From assembly GCF_029626025.1 (NCBI RefSeq), contig NZ_JARUBF010000001.1:6604001-6668000 (forward strand): a stretch of 64,000 nucleotides of DNA, given 5' to 3'. A program made the position numbers and the translations under genes. This stretch comes from Solwaraspora sp. WMMD406. GTDB taxonomy: Bacteria > Actinomycetota > Actinomycetes > Mycobacteriales > Micromonosporaceae. This document shows, in pieces, positions 1 through 8,769 of the stretch; position 1 is the stretch's first letter, and each line of letters opens with the position of its first letter. Under the pieces are notes generated by a model. It saw only the letters and a list, made by a program, of their open reading frames with translations, ran no database searches and was not told the DNA's origin.

Positions 1-963
1 TTCCTCCGGCTCGCCGCCCTGGTCGTCGTCGCCGAACGCATCGAACGCCTGCTCGGCGAGCATCCCGGCACCGAACCCGAGCGCGGCACCACCGACGGCA
101 CCGGCGACCACACCACCCATTCCGGAGCCACGGTCCTCGTGCTCACCGTGGTGGCCATCGTGGTGTCCGCCGTACCCGCCGAGCAGTGCGTGCCGCTGTT
201 CCAGCGACTGCCGCAGCCACGAGTCCACCAGGCTGATCCAGTCGATGCTCTCCGCGTCCGCGTGCGCGATCCGATAGTGGCCGTACGAGTCGTGGCCGGG
301 GGTGAACAGTCCGGACTTCTTGTCGAACTCCAGGACCACGGTCACCCCGTGCGGGTCGGCGACGAACGTCAGTTCGATCTGACTGACCCCCGGATACCGT
401 GGCGACGACCCGTACTCGATCTCCTGATAGAACGGCATCGTCTGGGGCGCACCGGCCAACTGGCCGTGCTCCAGGTCGGCCCCGGTGAACGGTAGGCCGA
501 GCGCGGCGAACGCCTCCAGGATCCGTTCCTGCACCGGCAGGGGGTAGACGTGCACGTCATCGAGGTCGCCGGGATCGATGGCACCGCGTACCCAGATCTT
601 GGTACGTAGGCCCATCGTCATGCCGGGCAGCCGCTGACCGTACACATCGGTGACCGGGGTTTCCCAGGGCACGTCGATCTCGAACGGCAGCGACAGGTGC
701 TGGCCGGCGGCCAGCCGAAACTCGCCGCAGACCGGCACCCGGTGGAACTCGACCGTACCGTCGTATTCTTCGTCGTCGGTCTCCATCTCGACCCGGGTGA
801 CCAGTGCGACGGTGATCTGGTCGATCTCCACCTCATGGTCGCCGCCGGTGATGTCGACCTGGCCGACCAGGTTCAGACCGGGCCGGGTGCTGGGGTTGGA
901 CAAGATGGTGTCGACACTCGGCCCGCCGACTCCGAAGGCGCGGAGCATCCGTTTGAAGACCAC
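1..963 (-). CDS. Spo0M-family sporulation-control protein (3' end outside window)
   Basis: The reading frame stays open for 321 codons from a GTG at 963 to the window edge, so the C-terminus is missing. An AGGGAGA ribosome site lies about nine bases upstream. The product opens MVFKRMLRAFGVGGPSVDT, then shows an arrestin-like beta-sandwich pattern and the Spo0M-type segment ending PLPVQERILEAFAALG. Near the cut end it has a His-rich stretch (GGHHDGHHGEHEDRG) and a glycine-rich, glycine-zipper-like segment. Spo0M proteins influence sporulation or cell shape in Bacillus; their role in actinomycetes is not settled. It is transcribed away from the CNNM/CBS pair, so the two share the 964-1272 intergenic region. 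I am confident of the family, less so of the function. Confidence 0.85.
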   Translation of the reverse strand, partial: MVFKRMLRAFGVGGPSVDTILSNPSTRPGLNLVGQVDITGGDHEVEIDQITVALVTRVEMETDDEEYDGTVEFHRVPVCGEFRLAAGQHLSLPFEIDVPWETPVTDVYGQRLPGMTMGLRTKIWVRGAIDPGDLDDVHVYPLPVQERILEAFAALGLPFTGADLEHGQLAGAPQTMPFYQEIEYGSSPRYPGVSQIELTFVADPHGVTVVLEFDKKSGLFTPGHDSYGHYRIAHADAESIDWISLVDSWLRQSLEQRHALLGGYGGHHDGHHGEHEDRGSGMGGVVAGAVGGAALGFGAGMLAEQAFDAFGDDDQGGEPEE

Positions 964-1272
964 GTAACTATCTCTCCCTGGCGGTACGCTGGCGCGTTCC
1001 CCGGAGCACGCTGATCGTTGCCGCACAAGATGATCAGATATGTCTATTTTGGAACCGGGGTTGTCGACGATGCTAGCGGGACACCCTGAGAGGTTCCTGA
1101 ACACCAGATATCAGATACGCAAAGTAATTTTGCGAACACTTCTCGTTGAGTCTCTCAGTAAACTCGCAGGTTGCCGCGACGCCTGCCTGTCTATGCTGAG
1201 AACCATGCCGACTACCAGCGACCCTCCCAGTCCGGGCCGCCCCGCCGCTCACGACCCCGCGGCGAGGCGGTG
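964..1272. other. Divergent intergenic region
   Basis: These 309 bases separate the leftward Spo0M gene from the rightward CNNM/CBS pair and must hold both promoters. The stretch is visibly poorer in GC than its neighbours. A TTGCCG at 1171 and a TATGCT at 1192 are only 15 bases apart, so they are a weak promoter candidate. An in-frame extension of the next gene back to 1171 exists but lacks a ribosome site. No gene or hairpin was recognised. Confidence 0.4.
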
Positions 1273-2676
1273 ATGGAATGGATACTGCTGGGCGTCGCGG
1301 TGCTGCTGATCGCCGCCAACGCGCTCTTCGTAGCCGCCGAGTTCGCGTTCGTCACGGTCGACCGGGCAACTGTGGAGCGGCAGGCCGCCGCCGGTGACCG
1401 TCGCTCGGCCAGCCTGCTGCGCGGCCTACGGACCCTGTCGACCCAACTGTCCGGGGCTCAGCTCGGCATCACCGTGACCAGCCTGGTCGTCGGCTTCCTG
1501 GCCGAGCCGTCGCTGGCCACCCTGCTGCGCGGCCCGCTCGGACTCACCGGCCTGCCCGACGGCGCGACCACCGCGATCTCGCTGACCCTCGCGCTGATCC
1601 TGGCCACCGGCTTCCAGATGATCTTCGGCGAGCTGGTGCCGAAGAACTGGGCGATCGCCGAACCCCTGCGGGTCGGCCGGGTCGTCGCCGGAGCCCAGCG
1701 CGGCTTCACCACCGCCGCCGGGCCGCTGATCCGGTTCCTCAACGGTACGGCGAACCGGATCCTGCGGGCGCTCGGCATCGAGCCGACCGAGGAACTCGCC
1801 TCCGCCCGTACGCCACAGGAGCTGGCGTCGCTGGTCAGCCGCTCCGGCGAGGAAGGCACCCTGGACGCGGAGACCGCCGAACTGGTCTCCCGGTCGATCG
1901 ACTTCGGCGAGCGGACCGCCGCCGACGTGATGACCCCCCGACCCCGGGTACGGTTCGTCGCCGCCGACGCGCCCATCGCCGAGGTCCTGCGGCTGGCCGC
2001 CGCGACCGGCCACGCACGGTTCCCGGTGACCGGTGACGGCGTCGACGAGGTGCTCGGAGCGGTGCACTTCAAGCACGCCCTCGCCGTACCGGCCGAGCGG
2101 CGCGACAGCCGGCCGGTCCGCTCGGTCATGGTCGAGTTGCCCGAGGTCCCGGAGACCGCCGAGCTGGACCCGCTGCTCGCCACGCTGCGCGGCCAAGGGC
2201 TGCAGATGGCGGTGGTGGTCGACGAGTACGGCGGCACCGCCGGCATCGTCACCCTGGAGGACCTGGTCGAGGAGATCGTCGGTGAGATCGCCGACGAGCA
2301 GGACCGCCCGACCGGCCGACACCAGCAGGTGGCGGACGGTTCGTGGCAGCTTTCCGGCCTGCTGCGCCCCGACGAGGCGGCCCGGTTGACCGGGCTCGAC
2401 CTGCCGGAGGGCCGGATCTCCGACACCCTCGGCGGGGTGATCATCGAGGAACTCGGCCGGCTGCCCCGGGTCGGCGACACCGTCACCGTGACCGCCGACG
2501 ACCGGGAGCACCCGGACAGCGACGGGCTGCCGATGCCCGTACCGGTGGAACTGACCGTGACCCGGGTCGACGGCCGCCGGGTCGACCGGCTGCTGCTGCG
2601 CCGCACCAACGCGACCGCCGGTGCCGGTGCCGGCACCGGACACACCCGCCGCGAATCGAACGGAACCGGATCATGA
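1273..2676 (+). CDS. CNNM/CBS-domain transporter (hemolysin C/CorC family)
   Basis: The 467-residue membrane protein starts at ATG 1273 ([19 protein letters not shown]), behind a GGCGAGGCGG ribosome site; longer starts lack one. Residues 1-190 form a CNNM (DUF21) domain with about three or four membrane segments and the family's [11 protein letters not shown] and GELVPKNWA stretches. A paired CBS domain covers roughly 205-335 ([30 protein letters not shown]). A CorC/HlyC C-terminal domain follows at about 350-440. Relatives are linked to magnesium or cobalt extrusion and are mis-named hemolysins in many genomes. It overlaps the next paralogue by four bases (ATGA), so the two are probably translationally coupled and may work as a pair. 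Confidence 0.9.
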   Translation: MEWILLGVAVLLIAANALFVAAEFAFVTVDRATVERQAAAGDRRSASLLRGLRTLSTQLSGAQLGITVTSLVVGFLAEPSLATLLRGPLGLTGLPDGATTAISLTLALILATGFQMIFGELVPKNWAIAEPLRVGRVVAGAQRGFTTAAGPLIRFLNGTANRILRALGIEPTEELASARTPQELASLVSRSGEEGTLDAETAELVSRSIDFGERTAADVMTPRPRVRFVAADAPIAEVLRLAAATGHARFPVTGDGVDEVLGAVHFKHALAVPAERRDSRPVRSVMVELPEVPETAELDPLLATLRGQGLQMAVVVDEYGGTAGIVTLEDLVEEIVGEIADEQDRPTGRHQQVADGSWQLSGLLRPDEAARLTGLDLPEGRISDTLGGVIIEELGRLPRVGDTVTVTADDREHPDSDGLPMPVPVELTVTRVDGRRVDRLLLRRTNATAGAGAGTGHTRRESNGTGS

Positions 2677-3719
2677 GCGACGGCGTGGCGATTCTCATCG
2701 GCGTGCTGCTGCTCGCCGGCAACGCCTTCTTCGTCGGCGCCGAGTTCGCGCTGATCTCCGCCCGCCGGACACAGATCGAGCCCCGGGCCGCCGCCGGTTC
2801 CCGGCTGGCCCGGCTCACCCTGCGGGCGATGGAGAACGTGTCGCTGATGATGGCCGGTGCCCAACTCGGCATCACCGTCTGTTCACTCGGCCTCGGCGCG
2901 ATCGGCGAGCCGGCCGTGGCGCACCTGATGGAGCCGGGGTTCGCCGCGCTGGGGGTGCCGGACGCGCTGGTGCATCCGATCGCGTTCGCCATCGCGCTGG
3001 CGATCGTGGTCTTCCTGCACATGGTGATCGGCGAGATGGTCCCGAAGAACATCGCACTCGCCGGTCCGGAGCGCTCCGCGATGGCCCTCGGCCCGGTGCT
3101 GTACGGCGTCGTCACCGTCCTGCGGCCGCTGATCTGGCTGCTCAACCAGATGGCGAACATCGTGCTGCGGCTGCTGCGGGTCCAGCCCAAAGACGAGGTG
3201 ACCTCCGCGTTCACCCGGGAGGAAGTCTCCGGGTTCATCGCCCAGTCCCGCCGCGAGGGCCTGATCGACGAGCACGAACACCGGCTGCTGACCGGGGCGC
3301 TGGCGTTCAGCGATCAGCCGACCGCGAGGGTGGCGATCCCGCTGGACTCGCTGATCACGGTGCCGGCGAGCAGCACCCCGGTCGAGTTGGAGCGGCGCTG
3401 CGCGGACACCGGCTACTCCCGGTTCCCGGTCGTCGACGGCGACTCGACGGTGACCGGCTATGTGCACGTCAAGGACGTGCTCGGCGCGCCGGCGACCGAC
3501 CGCGACCAGCCGGTCGACGCCCATCTGATCCGGCCGCTGGTCACAGTGCGGGCCGCCCAGCCGATGCGGGACACGCTCACCGTGATGCAGCAGCAGGGCG
3601 CGCACCTGGCCCGGGTGGTGAACGCCGACGGACGGTTGACCGGACTGGCCGCGTTGGAGGACGTGATCGAGGAGCTGGTCGGCGAGGTCCGCGACGCCGC
3701 CCAGACCGCCAGCCGCTGA
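2673..3719 (+). CDS. CNNM/CBS-domain transporter, shorter paralogue
   Basis: The 348-residue protein starts at ATG 2673 inside the stop of the preceding gene. It has the same plan as its neighbour: a CNNM membrane domain (residues 1-185, with [14 protein letters not shown] and [11 protein letters not shown]) and a CBS pair (about 205-335, with [13 protein letters not shown] and [18 protein letters not shown]). It ends straight after the CBS pair and so lacks the C-terminal CorC/HlyC domain. Such two-gene CNNM sets, one long and one short, are common in actinobacteria, and the pair may form a hetero-oligomer. It converges on the EI24 gene with only seven bases between stops. Confidence 0.9.
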   Translation: MSDGVAILIGVLLLAGNAFFVGAEFALISARRTQIEPRAAAGSRLARLTLRAMENVSLMMAGAQLGITVCSLGLGAIGEPAVAHLMEPGFAALGVPDALVHPIAFAIALAIVVFLHMVIGEMVPKNIALAGPERSAMALGPVLYGVVTVLRPLIWLLNQMANIVLRLLRVQPKDEVTSAFTREEVSGFIAQSRREGLIDEHEHRLLTGALAFSDQPTARVAIPLDSLITVPASSTPVELERRCADTGYSRFPVVDGDSTVTGYVHVKDVLGAPATDRDQPVDAHLIRPLVTVRAAQPMRDTLTVMQQQGAHLARVVNADGRLTGLAALEDVIEELVGEVRDAAQTASR

Positions 3720-3726
3720 CCGACGG

Positions 3727-4572
3727 TCAGCCGACCGATGACTGGCCTCCGGTCGGCTGGCCTCCGGTCGGCTGGCCTCCGGTCGGCTGCCCGCCCGGCA
3801 GCGGACCGCCGGTCGGCTGGCCGAGCGACTGACGGGCGAGCAGGGTCGCGCCGGCCACCGCCGCCGGCATGATCAGGACAGCGCCGAGTGGGATCAGGCA
3901 ACAGCAGAAGACCGCCACACCGAAGCCGATCGCCCGGGGGCGGTTGGTCCGCAGCGCCGCCCGCCGATCGGGCAGCCGCAGGCCTCGCCGGTAGAAGGCG
4001 GAGCCGACCAGCTCCAGGGCGAGCCGCCAGCCACCGAAGAGAGCGGCCAGCACCGGCACCACGATCTGACCGACGATCGGGACGAAACCGAAGATGAACA
4101 GCGGGATCCCGATCAACACGCCGAACGCGATCAGCCGGGACGAGTCGAGCAGGCTGTGCCACAGCGACCGCCACCAGGGCACGTCGACAGCGTTGGGCAC
4201 ACCGCCGTGGCGTTCCTCGACCCACTCGGAGATCTTCTCGTAGAACGGGTCACCGACGAACAGCGTCACAGCGGTGAAGGTGAGCACGCCGAGCAGACCG
4301 CCGAGGGCCAGCAGGGCGATCGCGACGGCGCCGCGTACCGCCTCCTGCGGGCCCGCCGACCAGCCGTCGGCGAACGGGGTGAGCCAGCCGGCGACGTCGA
4401 CCACGACGTTGACCCAGCCGATGAAGGCGGCGACGAAGAGCGCGCCCGAGATCACCGCGGGGATCAGGCCGAGCAGCACCATCCTGGGGTTGCGGGCGTA
4501 CGTGACGAAGCCACGCAGGAACAGCCGCACACCGTCGACGAACGAGCGGAACACCCCGCCTTGTTCTTCCAC
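3727..4572 (-). CDS. EI24/CysZ-like integral membrane protein
   Basis: The protein has about 281 residues and several membrane segments. It carries the EI24 family signatures VTLFVGDPFYEKISEWVEER and IPLFIFGFVPIVGQIVVPVL. The family includes E. coli CysZ, a sulfate-uptake protein, but the actinobacterial members are of unproven substrate. The start is uncertain. I chose GTG 4572 because homologues begin about ten residues before FVDGVRLFLRG; GTG 4554 has a slightly better ribosome site, and an ATG at 4653 would intrude on the divergent promoter. The C-terminus is a low-complexity GGQPT tail encoded by a 15-bp tandem repeat. Confidence 0.82.
   Translation of the reverse strand: MEEQGGVFRSFVDGVRLFLRGFVTYARNPRMVLLGLIPAVISGALFVAAFIGWVNVVVDVAGWLTPFADGWSAGPQEAVRGAVAIALLALGGLLGVLTFTAVTLFVGDPFYEKISEWVEERHGGVPNAVDVPWWRSLWHSLLDSSRLIAFGVLIGIPLFIFGFVPIVGQIVVPVLAALFGGWRLALELVGSAFYRRGLRLPDRRAALRTNRPRAIGFGVAVFCCCLIPLGAVLIMPAAVAGATLLARQSLGQPTGGPLPGGQPTGGQPTGGQPTGGQSSVG
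3742..3786. repeat. 15-bp tandem repeat, three units
   Basis: Three identical copies of CTGGCCTCCGGTCGG lie in phase with the 3' end of the EI24 gene and encode its GGQPT tail. Copy number is likely to vary between strains. Confidence 0.85.
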
Positions 4573-4709
4573 GAGGCGGAAGCCTAGTACCTGACGTCCA
4601 CGCCGACTGATTCGACAAGTGTCGAACTTGACTGTCGTCGAATCAACCGGCATCGTGATGCTAGTTCGACGATCATCAAGACAACGCGTGCCCGTCCAAG
4701 AGGGGATCC

Positions 4710-6095
4710 ATGATCACCGAAGAACTACCGGTCGTCGTCATCGGCGCCGGCCCGGTCGGCCTGGCCGCCGCCGCCCACCTGCACGAACGCCGGCTACCCG
4801 CCCTCGTGCTGGAGGCCGGCGACAGCGTCGGCGCGGCCGTACGCCAATGGGGTCACGTCCGGCTATTCTCCCCCTGGCGCTACGACGTCGACGCCGCCGC
4901 CCGGCGACTTCTGGACACCGCCGGCTGGGCCGCGCCGGACCCCGAGAACCTGCCCACCGGCGCCGAACTCGTCGGCGACTACCTCGAACCGCTGGCGAAG
5001 CTGCCCGCCCTTGCCGCGCGGATCCGCTACGGCGCGCGGGTGGTCGCGATCGGCCGCGCCGGCATGGACCGGGTCCGCACCGCCGGCCGGGAGCAGACGC
5101 CCTTCGTGGTCCGACTGGCCGACGGTACGGAGCTGAACGCTGGCGCGATCATCGACGCGACCGGCACCTGGGGCACGCCGAACGTCCTCGGCGGCAACGG
5201 ACTGCCCGCCCACGGTGAACCGCAGGCAGCACACCTGATCAGTTCCGCCCTGCCCGACGTGCTCGGTGCCGACCGGGCCGAGTACGCCGGCCGGCACACC
5301 GTGGTGGTCGGCGCCGGGCACTCCGCCGCGAACACCCTGCTCGCCCTCGCCGAACTCGCCGGACAGGAGCCGGGTACCCGGCTCACCTGGGCCGTCCGGG
5401 GCACGTCGATCGACCGGGCGGTCGGCGGCGGCGACGCGGACGCACTCCCCGGCCGTGGTGAACTCGGCACCGGGCTGCGGTCGCTTGTGGAGTCCGGCCG
5501 GGTCGCGCTGGTCACCGGGTTCGCCGTACACGCGGTCCGGGTCCTGGACGGTCGTGGCGACGACGGCGGTGCCGGCGGCGAGCCGGGCAGCGGCGCCGTC
5601 GGCGGCGAGCCGGGCAGCGGCGCCGTCGGCGGCGAGCCGGGCAGCGGCGCCGTCGGCGGCGGCGGCGATGACGCGGGCGTCGAGGTCGTCGCGGCCGACG
5701 GCCGAACGCTGACCGCCGACCTGATCGTGTCGGCCACCGGCTTCCGACCCGACCACCGGATCGCCGACGAGCTGCGGCTCGACCTGGACCCGGCGCTCGG
5801 CTGCACCCGGCTGCTGGCCCCGCTGATCGACCCGAACGAGCACTCCTGCGGCACCGTACGGCCGCACGGCGTGGACGAGTTGACCCAGCCGGAGCCGGGC
5901 TACTACCTGGTCGGCATGAAGAGCTACGGCCGGGCGCCGACGTTCCTGCTGGCCACCGGATACGAGCAGGTCCGCTCGATCACCGCCGCCCTGGCCGGGG
6001 ACGGGACGGCCGCTCGCGCCGTAGCGCTGGACCTGCCGGAGACCGGCGTCTGCTCGGCGAGGCCGGCGTCGACGTCGCGCCAAGGGCCGGGCTGA
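4710..6095 (+). CDS. Flavin-dependent NAD(P)H monooxygenase-like oxidoreductase
   Basis: The 461-residue protein starts at ATG 4710, preceded by AGAGGGG. An FAD-binding Rossmann motif lies at residues 9-18 (VIGAGPVGLA), a second dinucleotide motif near residue 197 (VVVGAGHSAANTLL), and an ATG-type motif at DLIVSATGFRPD. This is the layout of flavin monooxygenases and of related pyridine nucleotide-disulfide oxidoreductases. The substrate cannot be told. The protein is interrupted between the second nucleotide site and the ATGF motif by three perfect GGEPGSGAV repeats. It converges on the hydrolase gene at 6098 with two bases between stops. Confidence 0.82.
   Translation: MITEELPVVVIGAGPVGLAAAAHLHERRLPALVLEAGDSVGAAVRQWGHVRLFSPWRYDVDAAARRLLDTAGWAAPDPENLPTGAELVGDYLEPLAKLPALAARIRYGARVVAIGRAGMDRVRTAGREQTPFVVRLADGTELNAGAIIDATGTWGTPNVLGGNGLPAHGEPQAAHLISSALPDVLGADRAEYAGRHTVVVGAGHSAANTLLALAELAGQEPGTRLTWAVRGTSIDRAVGGGDADALPGRGELGTGLRSLVESGRVALVTGFAVHAVRVLDGRGDDGGAGGEPGSGAVGGEPGSGAVGGEPGSGAVGGGGDDAGVEVVAADGRTLTADLIVSATGFRPDHRIADELRLDLDPALGCTRLLAPLIDPNEHSCGTVRPHGVDELTQPEPGYYLVGMKSYGRAPTFLLATGYEQVRSITAALAGDGTAARAVALDLPETGVCSARPASTSRQGPG
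5574..5654. repeat. 27-bp tandem repeat, three identical units, inside a CDS
   Basis: Units at 5574-5600, 5601-5627 and 5628-5654 are identical and stay in frame. They add a Gly/Glu/Pro/Ser-rich loop to the flavoprotein. Such perfect identity suggests recent expansion. Confidence 0.9.
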
Positions 6096-6097
6096 GG

Positions 6098-6991
6098 TCA
6101 ATCCGGGTCGTTGAGGAAGCCGGACACCCGCTGTCGCAGGTCGGTCCGATGGTTCCACAGCACGCCCGGCCGGTCGTACACGTGCAGGGTGGCGTCCGGC
6201 AGCGCGGCGGCGAGCCGTTCGGCGACCTCCACGGGGTGCAGGTCGTCTCCCTGGGCGGCGATCACCAGGGCGCGGGCGGTGACGGCACGCAGCGCGGCGG
6301 GTTTCGGGATCGGAACCGCGCCGGCCAGGTCGACCAGTTCGGCGGCGAGTCCGTCGCGCAGCAGCTGGTCGATCCGGGTACGCAGGTAGGCCCACGCGGC
6401 CGGCGTGTTGCGGACCTGCACGGGAGTCTCCGCGGCGATCACCTCGGCCACCCCGGAGACGTCGCCCTCGGTGACCGCCGTGACCAGTTCGGCGAGCCGG
6501 TGCCGGGTCGACGCCGGCCGGATGGTGTCGAACACCGCCGGCAGGAAGAAGACCACCCGGTCGAATCGTTCGGGACTCTCGACCAGCAGCCGGCCGAGCG
6601 CACCGGCGCCCAGGCTCATCCCGACGGCCCGACGGGCACCGGACAGGTCGGCGACCGCCCGCAGGTCCCGGGCGAGATCGGGGTAGCTCCACGGGCCGGC
6701 GGGCGCGTCCGACCGGCCGTGGCCACGGAACTGGAAGAAGATCTTCCGGCCGGCCACGCCGCTACCCAGTGGTCGGGTGGTGGCGATGCCGTGCGCGAGC
6801 CCGTGCGCGAACACCGTCCCCGGTTCACCGGAGCCGGTGATCAGCCGTTCCAGCCGCACCCCGTGCGGGGTGGCCACCACCTCGGTCTCCGGTTCCGGCA
6901 GCGCCGGCCGCCCGGTCCGGGGAGCCGACGGACCCGGACCGTAGGTGCGTGGGCCGCCGTCAGGAGGTGGCGGCCAACGGAAATCCCTCAC
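6098..6991 (-). CDS. Alpha/beta-fold hydrolase
   Basis: The 297-residue cytoplasmic protein has the alpha/beta hydrolase pattern. It has an oxyanion stretch (TVFAHGLAHG), FRGHGRSDAP, a nucleophile elbow GMSLGAGALG with Ser, and a late LVIAAQGDDLHPVEVAERLA region that would position the acid and lead to the His. The first 40 residues are proline-rich and probably disordered. Its ATG overlaps the stop of the DUF2516 gene (ATGA), so it is the last gene of the HTH-HbhA-DUF2516 operon as far as spacing shows, although a strong terminator hairpin sits between hbhA and DUF2516. Substrate unknown. Confidence 0.8.
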   Translation of the reverse strand: MRDFRWPPPPDGGPRTYGPGPSAPRTGRPALPEPETEVVATPHGVRLERLITGSGEPGTVFAHGLAHGIATTRPLGSGVAGRKIFFQFRGHGRSDAPAGPWSYPDLARDLRAVADLSGARRAVGMSLGAGALGRLLVESPERFDRVVFFLPAVFDTIRPASTRHRLAELVTAVTEGDVSGVAEVIAAETPVQVRNTPAAWAYLRTRIDQLLRDGLAAELVDLAGAVPIPKPAALRAVTARALVIAAQGDDLHPVEVAERLAAALPDATLHVYDRPGVLWNHRTDLRQRVSGFLNDPD

Positions 6992-7296
6992 CAGGAGCCT
7001 TTGCCGTCGGTGATGTCACGCAACCCGACCCGTACGTCCAGCAGGTAGACCAGACCGGCGGCGATCCCGATCAGGCCGAAAAGACTGACCTGGAACAGCA
7101 GGGTGAGTAGGAGACAGACGCCGAGGATCGCCAGCCACGCACCCTTGGGCAGGGTGCCGATGGCGGGGAACGCGTCCGACCGCTGGGTGACACAGTGCAC
7201 CAGGGCGACGGCCTGGACCACGAGTGCGAAGACGAACACGGCCAGGTCAAGTACGTACCGGACGTCGTTGTAGAAGATCGGCGCTGCAGAGCCCAT
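6988..7296 (-). CDS. DUF2516 family membrane protein
   Basis: The protein has 102 residues and three predicted membrane segments (around residues 12-32, 50-65 and 68-88), ending in LLDVRVGLRDITDGKGSW. DUF2516 proteins are actinobacterial and of unknown function. In Mycobacterium tuberculosis the member Rv0476 lies next to hbhA (Rv0475) and an HTH gene (Rv0474), the same order as here. I start it at ATG 7296; a TTG two codons earlier is possible. The upstream hairpin at 7311-7353 suggests it has its own promoter or depends on readthrough. Confidence 0.82.
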   Translation of the reverse strand: MGSAAPIFYNDVRYVLDLAVFVFALVVQAVALVHCVTQRSDAFPAIGTLPKGAWLAILGVCLLLTLLFQVSLFGLIGIAAGLVYLLDVRVGLRDITDGKGSW

Positions 7297-7310
7297 GGAC
7301 AAAGCTTATG

Positions 7311-7353
7311 CCGCACGCCCCGGATGCGTGCCACCTGCATCCGGGGCGTGCGG
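7311..7353 (-). terminator. Strong terminator hairpin after the hbhA-like gene
   Basis: A perfect 17-bp stem (CCGCACGCCCCGGATGC and its complement) encloses a 9-base loop. It sits ten bases after the stop of the leftward hbhA-like gene and before the DUF2516 start. There is no U-tract, which is usual in actinomycetes. Confidence 0.8.
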
Positions 7354-7362
7354 TCACTCGAC

Positions 7363-7953
7363 CTACGTGGCCGAGGGTCGGTTGCGCTTCGCCGGCTTGG
7401 CCGGGCCAGCGTCGGTGCTGCCGGTGTCGGTGCCGCCGGCATCGGTGGTGCTGAGGTCGGCGGTTAGGTCGGCGCTGGTCGCGCCGTCGACCGTCGCGCC
7501 GTTGGTGGCGGCGGCGGTTGCGGCGGCCGACGCCGTCGGGGTGGCGGCTACCTGAGCTGGCGCCTCGGTGGCCTCCATGTCAGCGTTCACGGTGTCGGCG
7601 GCCCGGACCACACCGGTGCCGACGACCCGCTCGCCGTGCGCGACCAGCGTGCCGTAGAGCCGCACCGCCCGCTGTCCGGCGGTCTGGGCTCCGGCGAGCA
7701 CCGCGTCCCGGTTGCGCGACGCGATGACGCGCAGCCGGTCCAGGTCGGCCCGGCTGGCGGCCCGCTCCCGCAGTTCGGCGGTGCCCTGCACGGCCTTGTC
7801 CCGGATGCCGGTCGTGGTCAGGCTGGCCCGGCCGGTCAGCTGGGTCATGGCCACCGGCAGCTTGCGCAGCTTCTGGTACGCCAGGTCACCGGCTCCGGCG
7901 ACGGCGTAGATCGGTGCGGGAATACGACTTGTCTTGGGCTTCGGCTGGCTCAT
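7363..7953 (-). CDS. Heparin-binding haemagglutinin-like protein
   Basis: The 196-residue protein has no signal peptide. It has a short N-terminal segment (IYAVAGAGDLAYQKLRKLP), a long helical, Arg-rich coiled-coil-like centre (about 60-125), and an Ala/Thr/Asp-rich disordered tail ending PAKPAKRNRPSAT. This matches the layout of mycobacterial HbhA, whose Lys/Pro/Ala-rich tail binds heparan sulfate; here the tail has few lysines, so adhesion is doubtful. The better-supported idea for actinobacteria is a cell-surface or membrane-lipid role. The ATG overlaps the stop of the upstream HTH gene (ATGA), as in the mycobacterial locus. Confidence 0.7.
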   Translation of the reverse strand: MSQPKPKTSRIPAPIYAVAGAGDLAYQKLRKLPVAMTQLTGRASLTTTGIRDKAVQGTAELRERAASRADLDRLRVIASRNRDAVLAGAQTAGQRAVRLYGTLVAHGERVVGTGVVRAADTVNADMEATEAPAQVAATPTASAAATAAATNGATVDGATSADLTADLSTTDAGGTDTGSTDAGPAKPAKRNRPSAT

Positions 7954-8657
7954 CGGTTCTCCTCCTCGGCGGCCGGCGGTGCGGCCTGCTCGGTCGTCCC
8001 GGCGCGGGGCGTACGGCGCCGGGAACTGGTCTTCGCCGTGGTCGGGGCTGACGGGTCCACTGGTCCGGCCGGTCCGGACTCGGACTGTTCGGCGGCACCG
8101 GGGGTGGGCGGCGGGGCGGCGCCGGCTTCGGTGACCGCGACCGACCGCAGAGCCTGTCCCTCAGCGGTGTCGGGGTCTGCCGAATCGACGATCTCGGCGG
8201 CGGACGCATCGGTGCCGGGAGCGCCAGAGTCGAGAGTACCGGGAGTGCCGGCGGTGGCCGTACCGGTGGTCGGCTCGCTCGCGTCACCGGGCGTCCCGGC
8301 GGCGTCGCCGTGCCGGGCGTTCTCCCGGCGGAAGGTCTCGTAGATCTGGCTCAGCGACTGCTTCTGGGCCATCGTCAGCTCGTGGTCGGCGGCGATCGCG
8401 GCGAGCACGCCCTGGCCGTCCTTGTCGTCGAGCAGGCCGGCCCGCAGGTACATCACCGGCGTGGAGACCCGCAGCGCGCTCGCCAACTGCTGGAGCACCT
8501 CGGCGCTGGGCTTGCGCAGGCCCCGCTCGACCTGACTCAGGTACGGATTGCTGACCCCGGCCTGTTCGGCGAGTTGACGCAGCGATATCCGTGCGTTGTG
8601 CCGCAGGTCGCGGATGAAGCCCCCGATGTCGCGAGGGAGGTCCTTGGGTGTGGACAT
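7950..8657 (-). CDS. XRE-family HTH regulator with long disordered tail (Rv0474-like)
   Basis: The 235-residue protein has an XRE helix-turn-helix at residues 8-65 (ISLRQLAEQAGVSNPYLSQV) and a helical segment to about 115 (LTMAQKQSLSQIYETFRREN). It ends in a long Ala/Gly/Thr/Glu-rich tail, probably disordered, with an Arg-rich patch SSRRRTPRAG. It is translationally coupled to the hbhA-like gene. The conserved pairing with hbhA and DUF2516 marks it as the Rv0474 counterpart. A dyad just upstream at 8683-8700 is a plausible autoregulatory site. Confidence 0.85.
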   Translation of the reverse strand: MSTPKDLPRDIGGFIRDLRHNARISLRQLAEQAGVSNPYLSQVERGLRKPSAEVLQQLASALRVSTPVMYLRAGLLDDKDGQGVLAAIAADHELTMAQKQSLSQIYETFRRENARHGDAAGTPGDASEPTTGTATAGTPGTLDSGAPGTDASAAEIVDSADPDTAEGQALRSVAVTEAGAAPPPTPGAAEQSESGPAGPVDPSAPTTAKTSSRRRTPRAGTTEQAAPPAAEEENR

Positions 8658-8682
8658 GCCTCGACGGTAACCCCTGGCGCTT

Positions 8683-8700
8683 GCAACTGCTAGCGTTTGC
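8683..8700. promoter_or_regulatory. Candidate operator, dyad GCAA-N2-GCTAGC-N2-TTGC
   Basis: This 18-bp two-fold symmetric site lies 26-43 bases upstream of the HTH gene's start. Symmetric half sites are GCAA and TTGC around a GCTAGC core. Its position suits repression of the HTH-hbhA operon, and the binder is inferred, not shown. Confidence 0.5.
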
Positions 8701-8769
8701 TTGCGGGAGTTAGCAGGGTCACCGAAAAGTGGTAGCCCGCCGTATCAGCGGGCACCTAAGCTCCCCGCG

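Noticed and set aside
1171-1272. Longer N-terminus for the first CNNM gene
   Set aside because: The extra 34 residues are not membrane-like, are not followed by a ribosome site and would precede the natural MEWILLG start.
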